DNA from: Aporrectodea caliginosa
Lineage: Eukaryota > Annelida > Clitellata > Crassiclitellata > Lumbricidae
Direction of reading: 5' to 3'
Length of the DNA: 64,000 nt
Assembly (NCBI GenBank): GCA_020284085.1
Contig: JACEVL010001161.1
Coordinates: 5,800,430 to 5,864,429 of the forward strand
Shown here piece by piece: positions 44,650-57,600 of this stretch. The notes under the pieces were generated by a model. That model was not told the DNA's origin. It saw only the letters and a list, made by a program, of their open reading frames with translations, and did not search any database. Position numbers and translations under genes: made by a program. Position 1 is the first letter of the stretch. Each line of letters begins with the position of its first letter.

Positions 44650-45330
44650 AGCGCCTAAGACCTAAGACATCAGGCAGGTATCCGGCTTAGCCAATAATGT
44701 ATTTTTCTTTATTGACATGTTCGTGATTTAACAAATAAAAGGTAGTGTGATTCGGTGACAAATTCTTGTCGAAATGAAAAGGCTCACATGAATAACGGCT
44801 CGATTCTAAATTAATGTTTTCTGTGAATTACAGTTTAATGACTATTTCATTAATTTATCCAAGTTCAGGTCAGTTATTGGCGAATGAAACAGAACTAGAC
44901 AAATAGCAATTAAGCAACGTTATTCAGCAATTAAAATCTAATTTCCCTAAACGGTCAGGACTTTGTAACTCATCACAAGGATACATCCAAATTATTGGAT
45001 TGTAGTCATCAACAGTTACTGCTACAGATTTGTTCCCTTAGTTTAGAAACAATGCAGGGCAATCACTTAATGGCCATCTTTGTCCGAGTCGAGAAAAGGC
45101 GCTATCACAATTCTCGCCAATACAACTTTAGCATTAACCACAGTCACCCGCTTCTATAGGTCACCAACGGGAAACAATTCTATAGCTTTACCCTAACACA
45201 GCAACCTGAATGTGACTTGCTAAAAACAACCAAAAATCAGACAATCAAAAAGTCTGCTCCAAAAGAAACACACCAAGCAACTACGTCATTAGAACAAGAG
45301 CCCCAAAGATATCATATATAGAGTAGGCTG
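44650..45330. other. no gene recognised
   Basis: AT-rich, unique-looking DNA without splice-bordered frames. Confidence 0.4.
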
Positions 45331-45744
45331 ACCAGACTTCCAGGTACAGTCCCGATTTTCTGCTAGCTGTCCCGGCTGCCGGGAAAGGTAGGCCAAACTC
45401 TAAATATGTCCCGGTTTAAAAAAAACTGACCTGACTTTCCGATCTTATAATTATATGATGTATATTTTCATGTGCGTTTTTCATGTGATCAAATAAAGGA
45501 TATACTTACTTACTTTATCAACGTCTCCTTGATTTTACTAAGTACTGGCATCTGGCTAGTAAATTCATTTTAATCTAACTTTTATTTATTACCATGCATA
45601 ATACGGTAATACCTCTTCCGGTTCTAAACGTCATATTGTCGTAGTGATAATATTCTGATAAGACACATTTTCATAAATAATAATTTTTAATTTAAAATCT
45701 AAATCCTAAAATTTGAAACTAAATTACTGAAATAAGATTATAAA

Positions 45745-46010
45745 ATGTCAAAACGAAAATGTTCTTTTAACGACGATCTGAAGGTCGAATTTTTCATTCT
45801 TGTCCAGCAGTGCGACTGATGGTAATACCAATATACTATATGTGGTAATACTGCATTCTGCAATATCTGTAAGTCAACTATTTCGGTTGCTCACGGCGGC
45901 AGGTCAGACATCAATGACCACATTGCCACTAAGAAACACAAGGTCGCTTTGAGTGCAAGAGCAAGTTCTTCATCATTACCGATGGTTTTATGGTGTCTAG
46001 CTTGCACTTA
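45745..46010 (+). pseudogene. hAT-associated zinc-finger transposase N-terminal relic
   Basis: MSKRKCSFNDDLKVEFFILV, then after frame damage CNICKSTISVAHGGRSDIND and HIATKKHKVALSARASSSS. This is the recurrent animal hAT/ZBED-like N-terminus (CxxC, -F-V-HGGR-DI--H--TKKH). A short GACCAGACTTCCAGGTACAG end near 45341 may be the element terminus. The rest of the transposase is missing. Confidence 0.6.
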
Positions 46011-46469
46011 ATTTTTTACCATGCATCTGTGAACCACCCTAATACATACAAACATAATTTCTTTGAAATTAAAACTTAATATCCTCAAAAGTATTGAATC
46101 TGGACATAGTGTGGTCGATAACGTTAGTCGTTTTTTCTTCTTCTGAATTCCTTGCAACGCTCACTGTGCTTTGAAGACGTTGAACAAGTCCTTATTAATC
46201 AGCGCAATCGATTGATGCTTTGTTATCAGGGTAGTGCATCTTAATAAATACACCTCAGTCAGTGCCCCAGAACACTAGATACCCCTCCGTTCCACATTTA
46301 GTCTTCGCTAGCGTCGCGAAGACATTTCCGATTATGGCACGATAATATTATTATCTAATTACATAGATTGCGGTGTTCGCACGCTGCCGGTTGAATCTTT
46401 CATCCTCAAGAACCGTTTTCCATTTAACAAAAATTCGTGAATTATGATCACCTTGGCTGACCATCAAAC

Positions 46470-46980
46470 GTATCCTCCTCTCCTCTTCTTCCTTCTACTC
46501 CATCTACTTCTTTTGATCCTCATATTTCTGTCCCTTCTAATTCTTCTCTTCCTTCTCCTCGACCCTTCTCTGGTTCTACCTCCATCCTCCTCTTCCTCCT
46601 CATCCTAACCTATTCTTCTGTTCCCCTACTCAAATTCCTCCTCCTCCTCCTCCTCCTCCTCCTCCTCCTCCTGCATCTCCTCGTCCCCTTTCTTCTTCCC
46701 CGTCCTCTTTCTTTTACACCACTTCCTCTTCTTCCAGTTCCTCCTCTATCTCTCTCTCTCTTCCACCTCCTACACCTCCTCTCTTTCCTCCGCCTTCTTC
46801 TCCACCTACCTGTCATTATCCTCCTCCTTCACCTTCTCATCTTCCCTTTCTACCTCCTCCTCCTCCTACCTCTCCTCTTCATTATCCTCCTCCAATGACT
46901 GCCTTCTCGATTACCTTCTCCTCATCCTCCTCCTCCTCCACCTTCTCCTCTTCCTCCTTCTCCTCTTCCTGCGCACAGTA
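46470..46980. repeat. pyrimidine tract with (CCT)n
   Basis: C/T-rich for 500 bp with CTCCTCCTCCTCC cores at 46640 and 46850; the Arg-rich minus-strand frame is an artefact of it. Confidence 0.9.
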
Positions 46981-47220
46981 TCAGTCGTGTCCTAGTGCGC
47001 CACCTATCGTCATCGCCAGCCATCGAATGACTCTTAGTGCTCCACCTATCGTCGTATCCGTCAGTCGTCGCCTGTTCTCGTTCGTCTCATCCGTCAGTCG
47101 CTCCTTCAGGTCGCAACAGAGTTACGACATCTGACGGCGGCTATTTCTCACCGATTACAGTCTTACGTCGCTCTCTTTCTCTTTACATTACCAGTTTACA
47201 AAGCGAAGCTGAAGAGTAAG

Positions 47221-48160
47221 TAAGAGTACGTGGGAATTGTAGAGTCACTGGAGTTGAAGGTTGGACAAACTGCGCGTTGCTAGTTTGAAACCAGGTAAGA
47301 GACGATAAGTCAGCATTTATATACAGGAGAATCCGTTGTACATATGTATGTATGTATGTATTATTACTATAAGTAGTAGTACCAGTAACTACTATCCTAA
47401 TTAATTAAGGCATAGAAAGGTGAGTCTGATTCGCGACTAGCGAGTATATTAAATTATGTTTGAAAGTGAATGAGAAACAGCGAGTTTTGACGCGTTTCTT
47501 AAAGGAAGAGAAAGAGTTCGAACATCGAACTTATTTATTCTTGGTAGGCGATTCCATTCCTTGGGGCAACAACATGAAATGCACGAGAATCCATGACAGT
47601 GCAAAATCGTGGCTCAAACAAAAAGAACGAAGATTGCAGACTGCGGGGGAGGGAAGCGCGAAGCTAATCTTGGTTGAATGTAGGTGGAAGTGGTAGTTGT
47701 AATGGTTTTATATTTCAAACCATTCACTTCCTGCACTCGGCCTTTGAACCGTGAATGGACTAATTCCAGGGCCGTGGGACAGGAGACCAGTGGATTGCTG
47801 GACTTGCCCTTTACTTCCAAGCTTACGTCGTTACCAAAAATACGACTCTTGGTTGCAGAGATAAAAGTGTTTGAGAACAACTTTTCACGACATCGAACTC
47901 GCAACCACACGATCCGTTTCCGATAGATCATTCTACCAATGGTAAAATCAGTTATTCCATCATGAGGAAATTCCCACGTACTCCCACGTACTCCCACGTA
48001 CTCCCACGTACTCCCACGTACTCCCACGTACTCCCACGTACTCCCACGTACTCCCACGTACTCCCACGTACTCCCACGTACTCTTATTCAGAGCATTTAT
48101 TTAGCACCTCTTCAAGATATTCACTCACAGGCGCTATAGGAGTTCAATCTCAGCGGAAAA
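47221..48160 (-). mobile_element. LINE-type 3' fragment flanked by inverted GTACGTGGGA blocks
   Basis: 48080-48160 on the minus strand reads CTATAGCGCCTGTGAGTG and GAGGTGCTAAATAAATGC, a CR1/L2-like 3' end, followed by a (TACGTGGGAG)n tail. AAGAGTACGTGGGAATT recurs at 47224 on the plus strand. Region 47460-47760 also has a frame (EEKEFEHRTYLFLVGDSIPW) of retroelement appearance. Confidence 0.45.
47966..48082. repeat. 10-bp tandem repeat (CTCCCACGTA)n
   Basis: Eleven near-perfect copies. Confidence 0.97.
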
Positions 48161-48399
48161 GAATTCTACCAAAGGTTTGTAGAAAGGTGAAAATTGCTCA
48201 ATAATGGATTGTCTCCATTTTTTCCGATTTTGTCATTCTGTCTGCTTTTTTGAATGTCTGTAAGACTATCTGCCTGTCTCCTCTTGTCCGTCTTTTTGCA
48301 TGACTGCTTATACCTGAGTCCTATTGATAGTCGTTATATATTTCTTTCGCGCTTGAAAGAAATTCACAGAATGTGTCATCACAAAATCTTCGTCATCAG

Positions 48400-48560
48400 C
48401 ATCACTAAGTCATCATCATCATAAGTAATTCATCATCGTCATCGTCATCATCATCACCATCATCATCACAGCATCTTCGTCATTATCATCACTAAGTCTA
48501 AGTCAGCATCATTATCATCATCATCATAAGCATTGTCATCATCATTATTATCAATGCAGT
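48400..48560. repeat. (ATC)n-rich tract
   Basis: CATCATCATC and CATCGTCATC blocks, imperfect. Confidence 0.85.
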
Positions 48561-49007
48561 CGACGTCAGCTCATATAGCTGGTTGTTATAGCATCTGATG
48601 CAGTTGCTCTTCGTCATCTCTCACTCTGTCTCTGCAGCCGAGATAAGTCCTCTCGTCCATACAGACCCCCTCTCCCATCTCGAATGCCATGTGTTTCTAT
48701 CTCCACAACAGTTTATCAATATCTGTGATTTATGTGACGGCGTCTTTTATAATTATCACTCCGACAATAATTATTATTGACCCGATGCCCCAACTGCACG
48801 ATTCAATGACCTACCGACCTCATTTTTTATAGCGCTTTGGATAAGGTGTTTCGAGTAATTTCACTCTTCAGTGAACTAGTTACTTTATTGGTCTCGTTTG
48901 ACTTCACGCGATCAATAACCGAAATAAAAAGTGATGCATGTGGCAGAAAAATATCGTTTACTTCCCAAGGTGACTCAGATGAACTATTTCTACTGTTGAA
49001 TTACAGG

Positions 49008-49340
49008 GAAAGATCTTAAAAGAGGTGTGTAAGAGCTCTCATATGACGCTCACACGTGTATCAAATTCTACTGATGGATTACATTAATTATTGTTGCTGT
49101 AATATTGATGTTATAAATTATTTTTTAAGCCCACTTCAGAGAGAGTCATAGGAAACGCTATCGAGGGAGAGATCTTAAAAAAGGTGTGTAAGAGATCCAA
49201 AATTTCTTCGAGTTACCACACTCACAAAGCACCTTTTGTCTTTTATAAAAGCGTGAATCAACTCATGCAAACGCTGTATTATGCCATTGGAACGGCGTGG
49301 ACTGTTCGAAAATAATTACACACCTCTTTTAAGATCGCTC
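49008..49340. mobile_element. element with GATCTTAAAAGAGGTGTGTAA inverted ends
   Basis: The left copy at 49011, an extra direct copy at about 49170, and an inverted copy TTACACACCTCTTTTAAGATC at 49316. Probable non-autonomous DNA transposon; ends not fixed by a target duplication. Confidence 0.5.
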
Positions 49341-49539
49341 CTTCTTAATCCAAAGTAACCATCCTCAACAAAATGTAATTATCACTTAGATCGACGCCTT
49401 ACCCGATGTGCGATGGAGTTCCACGAGTCGATTGCATTTGAAAAGTTTGTCTTCTGGTAGTTGTGATTGGTAACTTCTATTGCGCCAGTGTATAATCAAC
49501 AAGGCACCATCAGATGGCGCTCCGTAGCCAAGCTGTAAT

Positions 49540-49740
49540 CGTAATCGTAATCGAACATTTATATAGCGCCACTCAAAAACAGAGGCGCTCCCGACCCGGG
49601 TCATGGTCTTCTCTGGTAAAGATAGAGGTTTTTAGGCGCTTGCGGAATTGGTCAAAAGAAATAGAAAAAAGGTCAGTAACCGGTTCCAGCTAATGAGGTC
49701 AATATTCCAAAAATCATTTCTCTAAGACAGATATTTGGAT
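49540..49740 (-). mobile_element. LINE/SINE 3' end
   Basis: Minus strand: GGTCGGGAGCGCCTCTG, TGGCGCTATATAAATG, (TTACGA)n tail at about 49538-49554 (plus: TAATCGTAATCGTAATCG). Confidence 0.65.
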
Positions 49741-49884
49741 AGAGAGAACAAAAGCAATTTGAAAGAGCGTGTGGAATGATGAGATCAGTGTTTCTATCTA
49801 ACGATGCTGTATCAAAATGAACATGAACGGCATCGCCCTCTTCCTTTATCTATGCTTCGGACTGGCACCATACGGGTTGAAGGT

Positions 49885-50040
49885 TGTGGCCATAGAGATG
49901 TATAATATATAAATATATCACTAGAGCGAGCATCTACCATCTATGGTGAAGTTGCGACCCTTAAGCTAGGCATAGAGATGTATGATATATAAGCTAGGCA
50001 TAGAGATGTATAAGTTAATATATAAATATATCACTAGTTA
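49885..50040. repeat. local repeat GCATAGAGATGTATAA
   Basis: Three copies of CATAGAGATGTAT(A/G)ATATA, two followed by AATATATCACTAG. Confidence 0.8.
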
Positions 50041-50876
50041 AATTGTGTAGCGTTTGGATGTAACAATTTACTATCCCCGGAAAACAAGGCCGCTGGACTA
50101 TTATTTCATCGATAAGTTGTTATTTTGTGTCTGTTGTACTTTTTGCAAGGCGTAATCTTTGAAAACAAATTAAACAGTCTCGCTTAAACCTGACTGCGTC
50201 CATGAATTTCAACCAATCAAAACGCGTCATTTCAATTTCCATTAACTGCCGAACGCTCGTTAAGGTGTTATTATATTATCTATGATTGTGGCTTCGAATA
50301 TGTGCGAAGGAAACATACGTCATACGGTCTCTAGCGCTAATAATATATCTCATTGGTTGTGGCTGAATTATTTAGCAATTACGTTAATTTCAATTGTTCA
50401 ACGTCTTATAATAATATTGCCATAATCCTAAACAGGCAATTGCTCACGCAGTACGTAGCGATTAAACGAAAATGATTGAACATATAGGTTGAAGCGCACC
50501 GTGTTAAAGGTGTTTAAAGATGGCACCAATTATCAACTGTCAAGCGACATCTTACGACTGCCAGCCCTTCACGTTCACCGTGCTTACCAAGTCCTTTAGA
50601 GTGTCAAAAATCCACCTAGTGGTTAAAGGGTTTCCAAGTGTTTAACGACGTCTTATGGACACAAAGGCCGACGATGGTGATAGGAAAATTAATTAACGGA
50701 CAATTAATTGCTCGCGATCAGCTGATCGATAGGTTAATTGCTCGAATAAACAAATAATAGCGAAGTCTGGTTAATTGTAGGACAATAAAAAAGAAGCGAG
50801 AGACGCATCTCTAGATTCGCAATGTCAATATCATTATTTTACTAAAGACTTCTACCTGAGTATGTAATCGAGCACG

Positions 50877-51130
50877 GTATGCCCGATAGAGCATTGGATA
50901 ACACACTGGCATAGAGAACAAGAGGTACCGAGGTCGAGTCCCGTAGGGCGGACATGCTTTGTAGGCTGCTATTAGCGCCGTGTATTGCAGGCTGTCTATT
51001 CTGTTAGTAGTTAAGATTTATGTCTTCTGTCATTTAATTGTGTTCTTGTGAATTGTTTAATTGTCGTAACATGTAAATGTTCAGCGCAGTGCGTTTGTCA
51101 GGCGCTTATTAAAGAAAAAATATTATTACT
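50877..51130 (+). mobile_element. tRNA-derived SINE, family B, copy 2
   Basis: GCCCGATAGAGCATTGGAT head, CGAGGTCGAGTCCCG B-box, the same body as 5739-5998, TATTATTAC tail. Best read as a pair with that copy. Confidence 0.85.
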
Positions 51131-51279
51131 TACATGTAAATTTCTTAGATTTATCCCACTTAGGCCTACTAATAAACACCTTTGTTTTACTGATTTTGTT
51201 TCTAATAAAAGCGTGACCGTTAAAGCGTACCAATCATATTAATTTGATCTTTCAGTCTACGTTGCTGACCTATATAATA

Positions 51280-51570
51280 ATTCCAATGTCATGCGCAGAT
51301 ACGCAGCAACAGAAATTGTATATGTTCCTGGTACACGTCTTGTCTTCGGTCGGCGCTCTTTCACAGTTGCCGGTCCTTCCATCTGGAACTCTCTACCTCC
51401 TCATGTTCGCAACTCTCTTATCGAGACTGTCTTTCGCTCTAAACTCAAAACTTAACTCTTCCAGTCTACTTATGGCTCTTAATGGTTGCCCGGCTTCAAT
51501 GTGCACTTCTGAACTTTGTAAGGAGGGCATTATCAAATTACAGTTGTATTGTCTTGCATTGTATTGTATG
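51280..51570 (+). mobile_element. LINE 3' end
   Basis: RSFTVAGPSIWNSLPPHVRN and FRSKLKT close an ORF2, followed by GTTGTATTGTCTTGCATTG and a TTGTA-type tail (51541-51570). Confidence 0.7.
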
Positions 51571-51939
51571 ATAGCCAATGGCATAGCTTACCTCGTGATG
51601 AATGGCTCGCATCTTGTGTCTTGTTGGCTTATGTTTGTACACATATCGACGGCGAGATCACCCTCATCCTTTACCAGCGATTCGGACTGGCACCACTCGA
51701 ATATAAGCCAGTGGCGGATTACCGAGCGACTCAACAAGTTTCATTTCGTTTAAATGTACCTTATGGCTGCCAGGACCGTTGACGTCGATCAACATGGAAT
51801 TGAAGCTTTGGAAAACAAAACCAACGATTAAACGCCATTTTTATAATATAGGCCTAGCTTCGGTTAGAACCGTTTAAAAGGTGTTTAAATGGAGTAAGCA
51901 ATAATCGTCGCTCCTGCGACATCTTGCGGCTACAAGATA

Positions 51940-52215
51940 CATATTGTATTGTATTGTATTGTATCTAAAGATTTATATAGCGCCTGTCTCAGAATAACTA
52001 TTCAGAAGCGCTCTCAGCACGAAAACCCGGGGAAAAGAAACGTCTTTAACCCCTTAACGAGGAGAGTGTACTAAAGTGACTGGGAAACAAATGCTGCTCG
52101 TCTTTAAAGTGTTAAAGAACGAGAGACCAAAGAGGAAAAACTAGTAATTAGTTTAGCCCTTAATGAGGGGAGGAAGGTCATTCCAAGTCGAGGTACCAAC
52201 CACAGCAAATGCCTT
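51940..52215 (-). mobile_element. CR1/L2-type LINE 3' end
   Basis: Minus strand: GGAATGACCTTCCTCCC ... GCTGAGAGCGCTTCTGAATA, GGCGCTATATAAATC and an (AATAC)n tail (51946-51963 on plus). Confidence 0.75.
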
Positions 52216-52343
52216 ATCAAACCATGCACTTTTAATTATATCTAAATGCAACAAATAGTATTTTAGTGTATTTCCTTTTTAACGACTAGATGTTTGGTTG
52301 CAAAGACCATTAGCGTCGCCCTCCTCCTTGTGAGCCACTCACG

Positions 52344-52640
52344 GTGATGGCGGAAGCCGCTGACGTGCGTCTGTTGAGGGCGGTATCAGTAAATGACGCG
52401 CACGTCTTGCGGAGACTCTTTCCACCCACTGCTCAGCGCCGTTACAACATGCGCCCCAGGTCTCAAGGTCTCACCCTTTCCAACTTCCCGCAAAAGACGA
52501 CAGAAATTTCATATCAAGAATTCTTTATAAAATATGGTAGCATACAGCCTACATACTCTAATTTAGGCTTTTCAATAAACGGTAAACTCAGCAACTATAC
52601 CCATAAATATATTAGATCTGTCTGCCTGTCCATTATGTAA
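52344..52640 (+). pseudogene. LINE ORF2 C-terminal-like fragment
   Basis: Reads MAEAADVRLLRAVSVNDAHV, LRRLFPPTAQRRYNMRPRSQ, GLTLSNFPQKT, then loses similarity. It resembles the tail segment found after the RT domain of some animal LINEs (HVLR-L-P, R-YNLR-R-H). It could instead be a host exon, but no splice borders were found. Confidence 0.4.
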
Positions 52641-52690
52641 CTCACTGCGGTTTGTCAGTCTGTTCTATTAAACGAAGATATATATAATTA

Positions 52691-53432
52691 CTAGCAGTTT
52701 TTACCCGGCGTTCGCCCGGGTTTTCCTCAGCGCCCGTGTATTTGAATTTAACGACATCTTCGTCAGCGCCCGTGAATTTGAATTTAACGATGTGCACATT
52801 TTTCGTGTATCCCTCTGGCGAATTTACGCGCTGGCTTGAAATTGTTTAATTATAACTCTACGCGATATATACTCCTGCATTGAAACAGACTATGACCACA
52901 TCGAAACTTAAATGTCCAAATATCGGAATTTAAAGTAAATTTTGAGTTGAAATAAAGTTGGGTTGAGATCTATAGAAATTCAAACGAAAACGTTCGTTAA
53001 AAATTTCGTATCACTAAAGTTTTGCATTGGCGAATTTTTATGTCCGATGACCTATAAATTCAGCCGTGGGCGTGACCACTTCTGATTTGAAATCAACGGT
53101 CATCGTGATTGGTTGCGAATCAGAGCGTTGACCTAGATCCTCCGCTTGACGTAAGATTGCATATTAATTTAAGCTTTCGTGACGTGAACAAATGGCCAAT
53201 ACTATGGGCGGTATTAAGATAGCCTCGTTTAAAAAGTTGTAAATGTAAAATGTCCATGTATCGGCGTTTAAATAAAATTGCGAGCTGAAAATATTCGCGT
53301 TGACTATGACGTGGCATAATAATGTTTTGAATATTTTTTCAAATCGCCAAAGCGTTCCGTTTCGGAGCCTTTAGCCAGACGGACAAACATACGGAAGGAC
53401 AGAAAAAACAGACTTTGGATTATATATATAGA
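52691..53432 (-). mobile_element. non-autonomous Helitron, 742 bp
   Basis: Minus strand 5' A|TCTATATATATAATCC; 3' CCCGGGCGAACGCCGGG hairpin, TAAAAACTG, CTAG|T. Shares 5' and 3' ends with the Helitron at 34149-34843 and internal CGCCCGTGTATTTGAATTT with that at 38720-39431. Confidence 0.88.
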
Positions 53433-53759
53433 TATACTGTCAGAAATCGAATAGTGGCGGAGTTTTATATATAGTATTTCAGCGCAATAGCATTTATTAT
53501 TTTATTTCACCACAGTTTAACGTCGTCTTATGACATCAAAGGCCGTTGACGACAATACGGAAAATATACAATACAATCAGAACCATAAACTTATAGCATC
53601 CGAACGACACCATTAAAGGTGTAAAACGGAGCTTTACAATTTCACTATAATATTCAATATTTTTTAAACATAAAGTATTTCATCTCATACTGTCTGTGAT
53701 CATTATGTCCTGACAAATTTCATTAACTAACAAATCATTCATGTATTATAATTGATTAA

Positions 53760-54310
53760 GGTATTCCTTTAAACTGGTCATGTACATTAACCAAGCCATA
53801 CCATTATGCAATATCGAAGAACTAAAGTTGAATGTTAGTAATATTGTAACATGAATATTCATTAACCAATAAGTAGGCCTAATGTTTATAATTTTCTAAC
53901 ATTGGGTTCTTGTTATTATGACATAACATATCTTAAACAAAAATCAACATTTGAAAATATGTTGTCTATGGATATTTCAGTAAACATCATTGCAACACAG
54001 TATTGCAATATTATGCAACATAGTAGCTACTCTGACATAGTAACCAAACCAAACCATTTGTAATATATAATACTGAAGAACCAAAGTTAAATAATAGTTA
54101 CCAGCATTGCAACCAACATTGCAACCAACATTGCAACCAACATTGCATAATAGTAATATGGCAATATAGATATTCATTAACCAATAATTAATATTAATAA
54201 TTTTCCAACATCAGAATTTTATTAAATGTTATATGACATAACATATTTAAAAATTAACAATTGAAAAGATGTTATCTATGAGTGTTTTAGTAACCAAATT
54301 GTGCACATAC
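53760..54310. repeat. diverged tandem duplication of about 250-280 bp
   Basis: GAAGAACTAAAGTTGAAT, ATATTCATTAACCAATAA, ATGACATAACATAT and ATGTTGTCTATGG occur in the same order twice (53810-53990 and 54070-54290). The second copy contains a four-fold AACATTGCAACC repeat. Confidence 0.75.
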
Positions 54311-54610
54311 AACCTAAATTAAACTATAATAGTATTTGTGTGTGTGTGTGTTTCCTTTTTAACGACTAGCTGTGTGGTAACAATGACCATTAGCGTCGCC
54401 CTCCTCCTTTTTCCAGGCTTGGGACTGGCACTGTCAGAAAGCGAACAGTGGCGGAGTTGATCGCAATTTATTGCAATTATAGATTCGGTTGCCATGTTTT
54501 AAAGGTAGTTAAGGAATGTAGCAACTAGCAAAGATCAAGTTACATCTTGCGGCTGTCGTTGAGAGGGACCCGTATTGCGATTAAACGTGGCTGTTGAATA
54601 CGTGAGTTGG

Positions 54611-54880
<270 letters not shown>

Positions 54881-55036
54881 AACGGTTATTGTTCCTCTAA
54901 GATCAGAGTTCTAGGGCCCCATTGTAACAAGGCATGCGACAGCGTTGAATCGCTGGACAGTAACAGAGATCTTTTGAAAAAGGAAGAAGGTTTCTTGTGG
55001 ATCTTCCGTTGTTCTGGTCAACCGTCTTCCGACGTA

Positions 55037-55058
55037 TTGTTGTTGTTGTTGTTGTTGG

Positions 55059-55096
<38 letters not shown>

Positions 55097-55100
55097 ATGT
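55037..55100. repeat. (TTG)n then (CTG)n trinucleotide repeat
   Basis: TTGTTGTTG into about eleven CTG triplets. Confidence 0.95.
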
Positions 55101-55149
55101 TGTTCTCATTGTTTCCACGCATCATTTTTAAGTACCACCAAAATGTCAT

Positions 55150-55300
55150 TCAATGGCGCTGAACAATGAGTGAAGGACATGCTGAAGATCCGAAATCGCT
55201 AGGCAGTAACAGTCTCATGGAAGGTGGCTCAAACCCTTACCTTCCGCCTTACAATTCGACCGATCTAACCATTCGGCCACCTCGCCTCACACGACGACTG
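55150..55300 (-). mobile_element. tRNA-derived SINE
   Basis: Minus-strand head GGTGGCCGAATGGTTAGATC (A-box, tRNA-Leu/Ser-like) and GGTTTGAGCCACC (B-box), then ACTGTTACTGCC and TTCACTCATTGTTCAGCG. A working tRNA is unlikely because there is no variable arm or acceptor closure. Confidence 0.75.
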
Positions 55301-55724
55301 AGGGATTTGAACCCTGGTCGTTGAGATGAAAAGACGATCCACATTAATGCCACCCATCCAGAGTCGTCTGAATACCTTCCAGGTACTTAATAGTCATTCC
55401 GGGCGGGACTTCTTCGCTGTCTTTTTTCGAGAGCAGCTGCTTCTATTCTGTCGATGGCTCGTTCGAAACCAGCAGAAGCCATTAACGCCGGTCCATCCAT
55501 TCGCGTCCTTATCTGTCTCTTGAGACTCCAAGCGATACTTCGCTGCCAATGATTCAGCTGCGATGGAAACTCACTTAGACGATCCTTCTCTGTCGGTGGC
55601 GATGGCCAGGGCGGCCACTCCAGTCTACTTTCGTGTAAGGGGAACAACGGGGTTCGCTTCCGAATGTGGTCATCGGCTGATGCCGCATGCTTTGCTATAA
55701 TGGCAATATAGAAGATTCAGATTA

Positions 55725-55810
55725 GATTGGATTGGATTGGATTGGATTGGATTGGATTGGATTGGATTGGATTGGATGATTGGATGATTGAACTTTATTA
55801 GATTAGATTA
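55725..55810. repeat. (ATTGG)n pentanucleotide repeat
   Basis: About eleven units, then GATGATTGGATG and TTAGATTAGA. Confidence 0.97.
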
Positions 55811-56204
55811 GAGTGTGCGCTTCGCCGACCCGTACTAGCCCTATGTAACTAAATTTTATCCGTGTTCTGGTCATTCTTGGATGACGGATTTCAAAGACTT
55901 AGATTTTCCCCGCTTCCCTCCATCTCTCACTCCTTTCCTCCCTCCATCTCTGACTCCTTCCCTCCTCCATCTCTCACTCCTTCCCTCCCTTCCTTCCTCC
56001 GTTGTCTGGCTATCTCTGTCTGTGTCTCCTCTTGCTTGGCTCTGTCTCATTCTGTACCAGTAATAAGCAACTTCTAATTAAAAGTGCCTGCATCTAACAC
56101 GCGTCGCATCAATCCAAACCAAATGGCATCGATGTAAATAGGGCATAATTATAATATCTTGAAGGTCGGGTCAGCGAAACATTGCCTGCCTTTTCTGCTG
56201 ACAT

Positions 56205-56540
<336 letters not shown>

Positions 56541-56544
56541 GATG

Positions 56545-57215
56545 GAAGAACGTAAGGAAGGATGAGAGAACGCAAGTGAGGAAGACAGGAAAGAAGGAAG
56601 CAAGAGAAGAGGCAGGAAGAGAGAGATGATGGGGCAAGATACGAAGGAAGGTGGATTGAGTGGACTTAGGAAGAAAAGCAGGCAGAAAGGAAGGCAGAGA
56701 AGATTGGAAGAGACGGCAGAGACAGAAAGGCAGAAAGGGAAGCAGTAAAGCAGACGTGGAGAAAGGCAGGGAGATGTGGAGGGTTGGGGTAGGTAATGCG
56801 TGGCTCCGATTGAGATGGATGGCAGCACCCAGTGATTTATTATATCTGTTGGTCGGATTGTTAGGAGGGTGTTGTCTACTGCTCTGTCTCTGTATCTTTA
56901 TCTTTGTACGTGTCTTTATATGTCTATGTGTGTCTGTGTCTTTGTCTCTGTCTCTCTGAATGTCTTTGTCTATCTCTGCGTCTGAATCTGTCCCTGTCTC
57001 ATCCGCTTCCTCTCCGAAGTGGACTTTGTCGGTGAGTGACTTTTTGGATAGGCGTTGTAATGGCTGGAAGGATGGAAAAAGGGAGTTTGGTATGGAACTG
57101 ATGGTTGTGTGCGTATGTTTATATAGGTGTGTTTGAGTGTGTATGTTTGTTTGGTTGTATGTGTGTTTGTGTGTTTATGTTTGCGTGTGAATGACAAATG
57201 ATGTGGATATGGACA
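56545..57215. other. low-complexity flank, no gene recognised
   Basis: A/G-rich then TGTCTCTG/TGTGTTTG-rich DNA. Confidence 0.5.
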
Positions 57216-57600
57216 GCAATCGTCATAGACCCCTAAGCCGTATTTTTTTTTAAATACAGCTGGCTGATCAAAAAATTCGGCTGATAGCCGGCTTAGCCAC
57301 ATTTACGCGTAAAACCAGAATTACGGCTGGAATTCAGCTAACCACAAACAAATTTGGCTTAAATATGGCTCAACATTCTTAAAACATAACGTACCGTACA
57401 GCATTCAAGTGTCAACTAAACATAAACATTTAAACAAATTACTTTATTTTGAAAAATAATATAAATGCATGCACTGTTTCCCCTGAAAGAGCAACATTTC
57501 TATTAGTGTATAATTGTCGTGGACAAACATGTCTTGTGCAGACAAAGTTGAAATTTGCTATTGACAATTAAACCCATAGACTCTGTAATGGAACACATGT

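Noticed and set aside
46610..46816. Arg-rich minus-strand frame
   Set aside because: Translation of a CCT-rich tract.
55387..55647. 86-codon minus-strand frame (FPSQLNHWQRSIAWSLKRQI)
   Set aside because: Plausible composition but no recognised domain or splice borders; not enough to call a gene.
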